Source: Candidatus Poseidoniales archaeon
Lineage (GTDB): Archaea; Thermoplasmatota; Poseidoniia; Poseidoniales; Thalassarchaeaceae
Assembly: GCA_012960975.1 (NCBI GenBank)
Contig: DUAE01000030.1
Span: 1-64,000, forward strand
Length of the DNA: 64,000 nt
Direction of reading: 5' to 3'
Positions within the stretch are counted from its first letter, which is position 1. Every line of letters begins with the position of its first letter. Below, piece by piece: positions 28,049-37,400 of this stretch. The notes under the pieces were generated by a model. It ran no database searches. It worked only from the letters and a program-made list of their open reading frames with translations, and was not told the origin of the DNA. A program made the translations under genes and the position numbers.

Positions 28049-28486
28049 ATGGATTTGCAACGTGTTGGTGATGATGTATTCTTGCGATTAGATCAGGGTG
28101 AAGAAATTCATACAGCAATTCAATCTCTCGCTGAACACGGCATTACTACTGCAGCTATTACCAGCGGCATCGGAAGAGTACGTGATATCGAGTTCGGATT
28201 TCTCGATTCGACTGGTATTTACCAAACCGTCATTCATGCAGGACCGATGGAATTAATCTCAACTCAAGGCAATCTAGCACCTTCCTCAGATGGCCCCTTT
28301 ACTCACATTCATTCGGTTTTCTCCGATGACAACCATGTCGTTCATGGCGGTCATCTAGTCACGGCGACAATCGAAGTTGTCGCCGAGATTCACCTTCGTG
28401 TTTTGAATTCTCAAAGTGATGACCCGATGGAGCGGGTCAAAACTGAAAACGACTTTATACGATTGTCTTTTTGTGATTTGAGGTGA
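28049..28486 (+). CDS. PPC/DUF296 domain protein
   Basis: A 145-residue single-domain protein. ITSGIGRVRDIEFGF, the central SxxGN segment and HIHSVFSDDNHVVHGGHL are typical of the PPC (DUF296) fold, which forms trimers and is found alone in prokaryotes or next to AT-hooks in plants. The His-rich turn could bind a metal. Its biochemical role in prokaryotes is not settled. The stop overlaps the GTG of the hydrolase gene (GTGA), so they form an operon. Confidence 0.85.
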   Translation: MDLQRVGDDVFLRLDQGEEIHTAIQSLAEHGITTAAITSGIGRVRDIEFGFLDSTGIYQTVIHAGPMELISTQGNLAPSSDGPFTHIHSVFSDDNHVVHGGHLVTATIEVVAEIHLRVLNSQSDDPMERVKTENDFIRLSFCDLR

Positions 28487-29100
28487 AGGTGTTGAAAGTC
28501 CTGTGGGCCCATGGCCTAGAAGGAAGGGCAAATGGTTCGAAGCCAACTTATTTGATTGAAGAATATGGTTGGGAAGTAGTTTCTCCAGAGATGGCAGCAA
28601 ATGGATGGACAATTTCAGATCAAACAAATATCATTCTTGAGATGATTTCTGCAAACCCTGATTTCGACTTTATTATGGGGTCATCATATGGAGCTCTCGC
28701 TATCGCTAATGCTGCATCTCAATTGAAAGATTCTGATCTAAAATTAGTACTCCTAGCACCAGCGTTCGGACTTTACGAAAACTTCCGCGACAATATTGGG
28801 AAAGAAGCGGTCGCTGAATGGCAATCTAGTGGCACTCGGCAATATTTTCATCATGGATTTGGACATAATGTTGAATTTGGATGGGATTTTATGGAAAGTG
28901 CTAAAAATAATTCTTGGCCGAAATTTTCTCAATCAGCAGCAATCATCCATGGTACAAATGATAACATTGTTCCATTTTCCTTTTCAAAAAATTATGCTCA
29001 AGAAAATGAAAATATTGAATTAATTACTGTCGATGATGGTCATCGGCTACTCGAATCATTGCATCAAATTGGGCGGGCAGCAGAAAAGTTGCTAAAATAA
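28483..29100 (+). CDS. Small alpha/beta hydrolase
   Basis: A 205-residue alpha/beta hydrolase fold resembling the YqiA/UPF0227 group. The nucleophile elbow is GSSYGALA (Ser near 68), the acid is in GTNDNIVP and the histidine in DDGHRLLE. It starts at GTG 28483 within the end of the PPC gene. No signal peptide is present. The substrate is unknown; YqiA-like enzymes are short-chain esterases. It is convergent with livF copy 2, and the stop codons abut. Confidence 0.8.
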   Translation: MKVLKVLWAHGLEGRANGSKPTYLIEEYGWEVVSPEMAANGWTISDQTNIILEMISANPDFDFIMGSSYGALAIANAASQLKDSDLKLVLLAPAFGLYENFRDNIGKEAVAEWQSSGTRQYFHHGFGHNVEFGWDFMESAKNNSWPKFSQSAAIIHGTNDNIVPFSFSKNYAQENENIELITVDDGHRLLESLHQIGRAAEKLLK

Positions 29101-29817
29101 TCAATCTATTGATCCTAGGAAATATTCGCCTATTTCGGGATTGTTGAGAATTTGTTGAGCATCGCTGGAATGGACAACTTTTCCGCCAGCTAATATGTAA
29201 CCACGATCTGATCTTGCCAGTGAAAGGCGGGCATTCTGCTCAACTATCAATACCGTAATTCCATCTTTTCTCAAAGAATCTATCCGCTCTATTATTTGTT
29301 GTTGATAGAGTGGTGAAAGCGCTGCAGTCGGCTCATCGAGCAACAAAAATTTCGGATTGGAAATCAATGCTCGAGAAATCGCCAACATCTGCCTCTCACC
29401 ACCAGATAGGGATGCTGCCAAATCATGAACTCGTTCAGATAAATCTGGAAACATCTCCAATGCGCGCTCAATTCTTTCATTGAGAAGTGCAGTTGGTAAA
29501 TTATTGCCACCCATCTGGAGATTTTCGTGAACTGTGAGCGACGGGAATACATTGTCCACCTGAGGGACATAGGCGATTCCACGATTGACTAATTGGTCAG
29601 TTCTCCAGCCTGATACGTCTTCTCCGTGATGCTCAACTGTTCCTGAATAATGAGTTGCGATTCCGAATATTGTTTTGATTAGAGTTGATTTCCCACAACC
29701 ATTAGGTCCTATGATAGTCACGAATTCTCCTTGTTCAACATACAGGTCAATATCATAAAGAATTTGGACAGAGCCATATCCACTATTAAGTCCCTTTACA
29801 TCAAGTATTCGTGCCAT
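29101..29817 (-). CDS. livF: Branched-chain-type ABC transporter ATP-binding protein LivF (copy 2)
   Basis: Walker A GPNGCGKST, signature LSGGERQM and Walker B FLLLDEPTAAL. It is closely similar to copy 1 along its whole length. ATG 29817 directly follows the livG stop, while the ORF-track start at 29856 would overlap livG by 38 bases. It is the last gene of the second liv operon. Confidence 0.93.
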   Translation of the reverse strand: MARILDVKGLNSGYGSVQILYDIDLYVEQGEFVTIIGPNGCGKSTLIKTIFGIATHYSGTVEHHGEDVSGWRTDQLVNRGIAYVPQVDNVFPSLTVHENLQMGGNNLPTALLNERIERALEMFPDLSERVHDLAASLSGGERQMLAISRALISNPKFLLLDEPTAALSPLYQQQIIERIDSLRKDGITVLIVEQNARLSLARSDRGYILAGGKVVHSSDAQQILNNPEIGEYFLGSID

Positions 29818-29818
29818 A

Positions 29819-30595
29819 TTATCCCTCATCACCAACAGAACCAAGATATGCTTCAATCACTGCTTTATTTGATTTAACTTCATCGGGCGTGCCGATCATT
29901 AGAACTTCACCCCCATTCATCACAATGATTTTATCAACTCCTTGACGAAGTATGAAATCCATATTATGCTCAATTATTAATATCGAAATTCCGGTTGCAT
30001 CAACTGTTTTTCGAAGATTGTCAAATATTTTCATTGCTAAAGGACCTGCGACTCCAGCTACTGGTTCATCGAGCAATAGAAGATTGGGAGTTCCCATTCT
30101 TGAACGAGCAATGTCAACTAATTTAGACTGCCCTCCGGATAACTCACTTGCTAAATTATGAGCCATATGAGGGACTTCTAATTCGTCGAGGATTTCATGT
30201 GCCATGGCCAACCTTTCTTCCTCTTCTTTTCGACTTTTGGGCAAAAATAGTGATTTTAAAAGGCTAGGGGAAAATTGTTTTCGAGGAGGCACCAGGATAT
30301 TCTCAATAACTGTCATCTCACGCCATAACCTAGTATGTTGAAAAGTTCTAGTCATCCCTAAACCATGTATCTGGTCTGGCCTCATATTTGATACGTCATT
30401 ACCATGAACCTCTACAATACCAGAGGTCTGATCTAGGAGACCGCTGATACAATTAAATGTAGTAGATTTACCACATCCGTTTGGACCAATGAGACCCACA
30501 AATTCTCCTTTTTTAATCTCAAATGAGACATCTTTTACAGCCACTAGTCCACCAAATTCCTTACGGAGATTTTTTACTTTAAGAACTGTACTCAT
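29819..30595 (-). CDS. livG: Branched-chain-type ABC transporter ATP-binding protein LivG (copy 2)
   Basis: Walker A GPNGCGKST, the TRTFQHTRLWREMTVIENIL segment, signature ELSGGQSKL and Walker B LLLLDEPVAGV. The ATG overlaps the livHM stop as ATGA. It is nearly colinear with copy 1, so the two operons are paralogous. Nucleotide composition differs between the copies (more AT and fewer TCGA here). Confidence 0.93.
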   Translation of the reverse strand: MSTVLKVKNLRKEFGGLVAVKDVSFEIKKGEFVGLIGPNGCGKSTTFNCISGLLDQTSGIVEVHGNDVSNMRPDQIHGLGMTRTFQHTRLWREMTVIENILVPPRKQFSPSLLKSLFLPKSRKEEEERLAMAHEILDELEVPHMAHNLASELSGGQSKLVDIARSRMGTPNLLLLDEPVAGVAGPLAMKIFDNLRKTVDATGISILIIEHNMDFILRQGVDKIIVMNGGEVLMIGTPDEVKSNKAVIEAYLGSVGDEG

Positions 30596-33500
30596 TCTAT
30601 ATCATCTCCCTTCAAATTATCGGAAAAAAATCTACGTGAGGATTTATTAACATGCGTTTTTGGCCTAAATGGTACTTCGGGAATAAGCCCCTTTGAATTT
30701 AATTTCAACGAGAATAGCATTAAACATCCTATTAAAAATACTTTCACATATGCCATATCAGCGCTAACTATACTACCTGTAAATGATTCATCAATAGAAC
30801 GTTGCCCTAACATCAAAAGTGTGAATAATAAGATGAATATTCCCGAAATTCCGACATCAGATATTGCCCTATTTCTTATCATTATACCCATTACTGATAT
30901 CACAATAAATATCTTAATTACTTCCCATTGGCTTGTAACTAACCAGTGGAATAATCGATCAATACGATCGGCAGTAGTATACAATGGAAGATCAGGTGAA
31001 CCCTGTGCAGCAACTAATACATTGAATACGAACTCCATAAGAACTATGATGAATGCACCTACTATCATCCCCTTATTATTGGCTTTACCGCCTATAATAA
31101 ATGCTGCCCATACAAGGAAAGTAGAACGGGCTGGCGACATTATTGAAGGTTCGAAACCGGTTAACTTCCAAGCCCAGAATGCACCTGCAAGACCTGCTAT
31201 TCCAGCGCCCAATGCAAGACTTGCAGCCTTGTGAGAAAGTACATCATGACCATGATGTTGTGCAACCTCTTCATCTTCTCTAATTGCTTTCAATATTCTA
31301 CCCCAAGGTGAAGATAATATTGTTTCAAGAAGCCACCATACGGCTAATACGGAGATAATCCCCATAATTGCAAGAAGCATCATATATGGTGCTGGTTCAA
31401 TTAGGCCATTGGCATCAGTAAGATTCAGTAATTGCCCCATTTTATCTGCGGGTCCAATAAGGGTTAAATCATCTCGACAAGAATCAGCACTGATATAGTC
31501 AGTATTGGGTCCTATAGCAACCCCATTTCCACAAAACCACCACTGCTTCAATGGAAGTGTGTACTTGGAAATTCCAATTGCAGAGCCAATAGAGCCGACC
31601 CTTAAGAGGGGTTCTCCGGCTAACAAAACACGAAGAATCTCACCAAGAGAAATTGTAACTATAGCAAAATAATCCATCCTTAAACGTGCAGTTGGATATG
31701 CTAATGCCCATCCAAATGCAGCTGCCAATATTATAGCAACAATAGTTGCGGGTAAAACTGGCCATGCATAACCATGTACCTCTGTAGGAGCAGTTAGAAT
31801 ACCTACTGTGATTGCCCCTATTCCTACGAAAAATATAAGACCAAAGTTAACCATTCCAGTAACTCCAGTATGGAGATTTAAGGAAAAAGACATCAATATG
31901 AATATTGATAATGTCAATAGAACATTTGAAACTTGAAGAGCTTTGTTGAAATTCATTGTTTCTGAATTAGAAATAGGTAGCCAATAGAGGAATACAAATA
32001 AAACTAAGAGTAAGAATATAAATGTTATATTTGATCCTGATTTACTTTCACGGCCATATTGTAAACGACCAGTTAAGGCCGAATTGTTCCTCCATTTATC
32101 TGGAATACGGGATGTTAAATTATTTTTATTGGTATTAATAATAGATTTAAATCTAGTAATTTTTGAATCATAGTCCCTAACACTTTTTTTCAAGATATTA
32201 TATATTTTTGAATAATATTTGCCTAATAATGCTAAATAGCCAGATCCCACAACTTCATTTGTGGATTTAATAACTTTAGGTATAGGATTTTTTTCTGAAA
32301 TATATTCATTCGCCTGAATTAGGGCAAACATCCAAATTAAAATTGGAATCAATGGCCAGACAAAAGAATCTACAGAGGAGATAAAGTCAATTAACCAAAT
32401 TTCGGTTTGCATCAAATCAAACCAAGACATGTCGATATTAGACAAGGTATCGGAAAAGAAAGGAGAATCTTCTGGTTGTAATACACCATCACTACCTAAT
32501 AAAATATCTAAATTTGTTTCGACAGACGCATCAGATGCACAACTATCCGAACAAGCTCCAGGTGAGAAGGAATTTGTATGAATAAAACTTGCAATTCGAT
32601 GAAAAGCGTAAGTTCCAATGCTAAGAGTGGCGATTGTTTGAGCACGGTCTGAACGATCATTCCACCAATGATGAAGTCCTAATAATGCGGTGAGAGGGAA
32701 AATTGCGAGTAAATATGTGACAGTTTTTGAGGGTTTATCAGTTCTTTCTCTCTTCAGCCTTAGCCTATCAATTTTCCATTTCTCATAGGCATCGCCTATC
32801 CCTTCTGGCATGATCATTAATACAGCAACAAGGAATAGATAGGGCATTACTCCATCCATGGCAGTATAATTAGACCGATCTAAAGGACCGCCAATACCAA
32901 TTAATATCGGGGAAGAAAGTGCTCTAACAAAGCCGACTATTAGTGAAGCAATAATTGCCCCTGGTATTGAACCAATAGTTCCTAAGACTATAACAGCAAA
33001 AGATGGTAGCAGCAATGTAAATGCTGTCTCAGGATTATATCGAAGAGTTATGGCAAATATCGCTCCACCTAAACCAGAAATCCCAGCAGATAGGAAAGCA
33101 CTGGTTAATTGGACGCGTTCTACGTTGATACCACTGCTAGATGCAAGTTCAGGATTATCTGCAACTGCTCTCATTTTCCTTCCAAGTCTAGTTTTTGTCA
33201 ATAATAAAAGGAGAATAGCAACAGAAGAAAATATAACCGCTGGAACTATCCCTTTGTAGTACGCATAATTTGTAGTTGCCCCTGTTATACAGTCGACATT
33301 GGTGTCATACATTTCAAAAAATGGCTTAGAAATTTCACTAATAATTCGAGAGAAAATTGGTTCACCTGTTGCTTCATCTATACCTGTCTGCTCACAATTA
33401 TATTGTTTGTAAACTTGTACATTGTCATATCGATTATCTCCATCTAAATCAATAAAAGATTCAAACAAGCCATTAGTTCCCCTATCATAAACACCATTCC

Positions 33501-34392
33501 CATTAGCATCCCAAAATGGTTCTGCAGGAGCAAGTCCTTGAGTCCTATCGCCAAAATTGAAGCGAAATTTCGTCGTTGGAAGTTCCCAACGCATTGTAGG
33601 CATTCGCCAATCAGAATCAGGCTCAAACATATTTCTTGATGCTCCAAAACGTAAATATGTCATCGCTCTAAGAATTAATGCGACGCCTAAGGATGCTATC
33701 ATCATCACTTGAGGAGAGGATTTATCTTTACGAAAACCACGATAAACAAGTCGATCAATAATTATGCCTGCAATTCCTGTTAAAACAAAAGCTGCAATTA
33801 GAGACCAAGATAATAATGACCAAGTTAAGACACCATCTTTCGGAGCATCATACAAAGGAAAAAAATAATCGCTCCAAACCATTATCATTCCTAAGTACAT
33901 ACCAATCATAAAGAATTCAGATTGAGCAAAGTTACCATATCTTTGCACCTTATATGTTAAAGTTAATCCAATCGCAATTGCAAGATATGTAGAAGCCCAG
34001 GTTAGAGTTCCTGTGCTGATAGAAATTAAATCTAATGTGATTGTAGCTCTTGTGTCGAGCCCTTGTAGTAATGCTTCTATTGTTAAAAAAACTATACCTA
34101 CCATTAATAATGGTGAAATAAACATTGCAAAGGTCTTAATCGAACCCTTCGGAATATCATCGAAGAAAATCTTCACCACTAAAAAACCGGCAAATAATGA
34201 TTCTAAAAACTGTAATAACCAGATTAAATCGGTCGGTAGTTTGTCGAGAAGAATGGAATCAAGAATGTTAAGGGCACCGTTACCATGAGATAATCCTAAG
34301 AATAGAGAATCAAAGAATAGCAATAAAGCAAGAATTAGTCTTTTGTTGAGAGTTGAAAGTTGATTATAATTTGCGCGAATCTGCTGGAGCAT
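30592..34392 (-). CDS. LivH-LivM fusion permease with TM2-like linker (copy 2)
   Basis: A 1,266-residue fusion colinear with copy 1: N-terminal helices, LivH (TYKVQRYGNFAQSEF), a linker with LLGLHHWWNDRSDRAQT near 565 and extra helices, then LivM (GVTGMVNFGLIFFVGIGA, AIREDEEVAQHHGHD). It differs by a longer extracytoplasmic insert in LivH (about 285-370). This insert contains two calcium-loop-like motifs (DANGNGVYD and DLDGDNRYD) and a cysteine pair. It starts at ATG 34392, 103 bases after the receptor gene, with a terminator hairpin between them. It should pair with the multi-domain receptor encoded upstream. Confidence 0.9.
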   Translation of the reverse strand: MLQQIRANYNQLSTLNKRLILALLLFFDSLFLGLSHGNGALNILDSILLDKLPTDLIWLLQFLESLFAGFLVVKIFFDDIPKGSIKTFAMFISPLLMVGIVFLTIEALLQGLDTRATITLDLISISTGTLTWASTYLAIAIGLTLTYKVQRYGNFAQSEFFMIGMYLGMIMVWSDYFFPLYDAPKDGVLTWSLLSWSLIAAFVLTGIAGIIIDRLVYRGFRKDKSSPQVMMIASLGVALILRAMTYLRFGASRNMFEPDSDWRMPTMRWELPTTKFRFNFGDRTQGLAPAEPFWDANGNGVYDRGTNGLFESFIDLDGDNRYDNVQVYKQYNCEQTGIDEATGEPIFSRIISEISKPFFEMYDTNVDCITGATTNYAYYKGIVPAVIFSSVAILLLLLTKTRLGRKMRAVADNPELASSSGINVERVQLTSAFLSAGISGLGGAIFAITLRYNPETAFTLLLPSFAVIVLGTIGSIPGAIIASLIVGFVRALSSPILIGIGGPLDRSNYTAMDGVMPYLFLVAVLMIMPEGIGDAYEKWKIDRLRLKRERTDKPSKTVTYLLAIFPLTALLGLHHWWNDRSDRAQTIATLSIGTYAFHRIASFIHTNSFSPGACSDSCASDASVETNLDILLGSDGVLQPEDSPFFSDTLSNIDMSWFDLMQTEIWLIDFISSVDSFVWPLIPILIWMFALIQANEYISEKNPIPKVIKSTNEVVGSGYLALLGKYYSKIYNILKKSVRDYDSKITRFKSIINTNKNNLTSRIPDKWRNNSALTGRLQYGRESKSGSNITFIFLLLVLFVFLYWLPISNSETMNFNKALQVSNVLLTLSIFILMSFSLNLHTGVTGMVNFGLIFFVGIGAITVGILTAPTEVHGYAWPVLPATIVAIILAAAFGWALAYPTARLRMDYFAIVTISLGEILRVLLAGEPLLRVGSIGSAIGISKYTLPLKQWWFCGNGVAIGPNTDYISADSCRDDLTLIGPADKMGQLLNLTDANGLIEPAPYMMLLAIMGIISVLAVWWLLETILSSPWGRILKAIREDEEVAQHHGHDVLSHKAASLALGAGIAGLAGAFWAWKLTGFEPSIMSPARSTFLVWAAFIIGGKANNKGMIVGAFIIVLMEFVFNVLVAAQGSPDLPLYTTADRIDRLFHWLVTSQWEVIKIFIVISVMGIMIRNRAISDVGISGIFILLFTLLMLGQRSIDESFTGSIVSADMAYVKVFLIGCLMLFSLKLNSKGLIPEVPFRPKTHVNKSSRRFFSDNLKGDDIE

Positions 34393-34427
34393 TGACTACA
34401 CACACACTAAATCATAATATCAAATTG

Positions 34428-34471
34428 AAAAAAAAAGGGGCAGCGTGGCGGGAAAAATTCCGCCACGCTGC
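34428..34471 (-). terminator. Terminator/attenuator between receptor gene and livHM copy 2
   Basis: On the minus strand, GCAGCGTGGCGG and its exact complement form a 12-base stem (34440-34451 with 34460-34471), followed after CCCC by nine Ts. It looks like a strong intrinsic terminator and would make the receptor transcript more abundant than the permease transcript. Confidence 0.75.
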
Positions 34472-34494
34472 TTTACGTTGCCTGATTAAGATAA

Positions 34495-37400
34495 TCAAGA
34501 CATTCCGTTTGCTGGATCCCAGTGGCGGTTGCAAGTAAAGGCAACATTGCCAGATGCATCTTCTGTGAAGTCTCCAACACAGTATCCTGCACCAGGGCTG
34601 TCTCCGTTAGCAAGGAAAGAAATTGTTCCACTCGCTCCCTCTAATCCTTGACCAGTTGCCATAATTACCTGAGATAATGTAGCTCCAGGTGATGCCATTT
34701 GTGCGAATGCAGCTAATGCCATTACAACAACTCCATCGAATGCTTCAGCAGTATAGATACCACCAGCACAGTCAGGAGATTGTGCACATAGACCAGCGAA
34801 TACATATCCTACAGTACCCATTGTTCCAGATGCTGGCTTGGTAGCAATTATGCCATCAACACTAGAACTTGTAGATGCTGCAAGACCTTCTTCTGCAATT
34901 CCATCTCCACCATATACTTGGCCAGACCAAGATTGTGAAGCCATTTCATCAATAATCATTCCACCGTCTGATGCATATGATACTAATACAACTGAAGTGC
35001 AACCATTATCCACTAATGCTTGAACAGCCGCTGTGAAATCAGTTGTTGTTTCTTCATAACCAATAGTTGTACATAGTGTGTTTCCTGCTCCAATGAAATC
35101 AGCAGAGAATGAATCTGCAAGACCAGATCCATATGCGTTAGTCATGTGAATAAGCCCTACGGAATCATCCGCTGGTGCATCTTCTTGAACTACTGCACTA
35201 AGTGCTTGACCTTGCAAAGCATCACTTGGCACTACACGGAAGAAATCAGGATAAGCTGTTGCATCTGAAAGTGCTGGGCTAGTACTTGCATAGGAAATCA
35301 TTGGAATCCCTGCTGCTGCGAGAACTGTATTTGCACCCATAGTTGCACCGGAACATGCTGCTCCAACTACTCCTACAACACCAGCATCAACTAGTGCTTG
35401 AGCCGCAGTTGCGCCCATAGTACCATCACAACCAGAGTCAGCATAAACTATCTCGAATTGGACCATACTGTTCCATCCGATTGTGTTAGCTATACCAAGA
35501 GCAATTTGAGATGCTGCTACGAAGCCCATTGCATATACTGCAATTGGTCCTGTTGCGTCATTAAGGAAACCGATCTTTACAGTAGCTCCCATAAATGGTG
35601 CAGCTGATAGACCATCATTAGCAGTCCACATCATGTTGCAATTGAAGTAATCGCCATATGTAGGTACGTGATTGAAAGAACAAACATCATATCCAGCTCC
35701 AGCAACGTCTCCGTTTGCTAGGAAGTCGTGAACACCGCTTGCTCCTTCATACATCATACCAACCATGTCTAAATGTGTAGCCATATCAGTTCCACCGGCA
35801 TGCATTGCTGCTTCACCGATCATCATTACTGCATCGTATGATTCTGACTGGAAAATTCCAGTACTGCATACCGCATCAGCAGCACAAGTAGCTGCGAAGC
35901 CACCAGCGCCTGCTGCTGCTCTAGGCTTAGTTACTTGAACGCCGTTAGCTGCTGCTGGGTTTGAATAATCTCCCAGAGCCGCTTCACCAGCGATTCCATC
36001 AGCACCGAAAATAGGTACTGCTACTCCCATTCCTGCCATAGTCTCGATAATCATTGCACCATCTGCAGAGTATGATGCTAATACTACAGAATCACATCCA
36101 CCATCTGCAACTGCTTGAACTAATGCTGAAGCATCTGATAGTGTTGTATCATCATATCCTGTCTTTAGACAAAGTGAGTTACCTGCGTCAAGCCAGAATC
36201 CCTCGAATGAATCTGCAAGGCCAGCTCCATATGCGTTAGTCATATGGATTAATGCTGGGTTACTTACGCCTCTTGCTGCAACCATGTCTGCCATAGCGTC
36301 GCCTTGAATTGCGTCGCTTGGAACTACACGATAGAAGTCCGGGTAAGCTACTGCGTCTGAGAGTGCTGGGCTAGTACTTGCATAGGAAACCATAGGGACT
36401 CCTGCTGCTGATAATACTGCGTTAGCACCCATTGATGCACCAGAACAAGCTGCTCCAGCAACTGCTACTACACCAGAATCAATCAATGATTGAGCTGCTG
36501 TTGCTGCTACTGTACCGTCGCATCCTGAATCGACTTCTACAATTTCAAAGGTGGTTCCAGGATATGCAGATTTCAAATCTGCTGCTGCTGCTGCTGCTGC
36601 AAATGTGAAAGGAGCTGCGAATTGAGAAATTGGGCCAGTAATTGGGTTCAAGAATCCAATCTTAATTACAGATGGTGCAAACACTGGGTTTGCAACACTC
36701 ATGTAGTGTGCTGCCATCTCGTCAGCAATTGCATTTCCAATATCTACATCGAAACCTTCTGCATTACCATCAGCATTAAGACTCTCAAACGGAGGGTATG
36801 AAGTATCTGAGCAGAATTTTAGATTACCTGTTTCTAGAACTTGTGATAGTCTGCTACCTTCTGTTGCCATAGGGTATACTGTTGCTGTGTCTGCAGTGCG
36901 GTCATCGGTTAAGACAACAGCGCCGTCAAACCATGCACTGAAAATTAAATCATATTCTCCGGAATCAATTATTGCACTAATTGCTACATCCAATGCTGCA
37001 AGAAGTTCTGAATCGCCATCATCGACAGCAAGCCCGAATGTCTCATCTGAGAAAGTAACCATTAGTTCACCAGATAGTGCCATTACAGGAGAGTCTCCTA
37101 TAGCATAATCTGCATCACCGTTACTGATTGATGCCGTTACTGACGGGAAGTCAGCGTATGCAACAATTGTTGCGTCTGGCAAATTCGCATTTGTCCAGAT
37201 ATCTGAAGTTGTTCCAGATTGGACTGCTACTCTTGTACCAGCAGCATTTAGATCAAGAGCATCAGATATCATAGCAGAACCTGAGGCACCGATTACACCT
37301 TGGCTACTTGTGTAGTAACCACGTGTGAAATCAACCACAATTTCTCTTTCATCTGTCTTGGTCATAGCAGAAAGAATTGCGTCACACATCTCTCCGTCAT

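Noticed and set aside
30821-31234. 137-residue plus-strand ORF antisense to livHM copy 2
   Set aside because: It is the antisense reading of conserved LivM sequence and is not a plausible protein.
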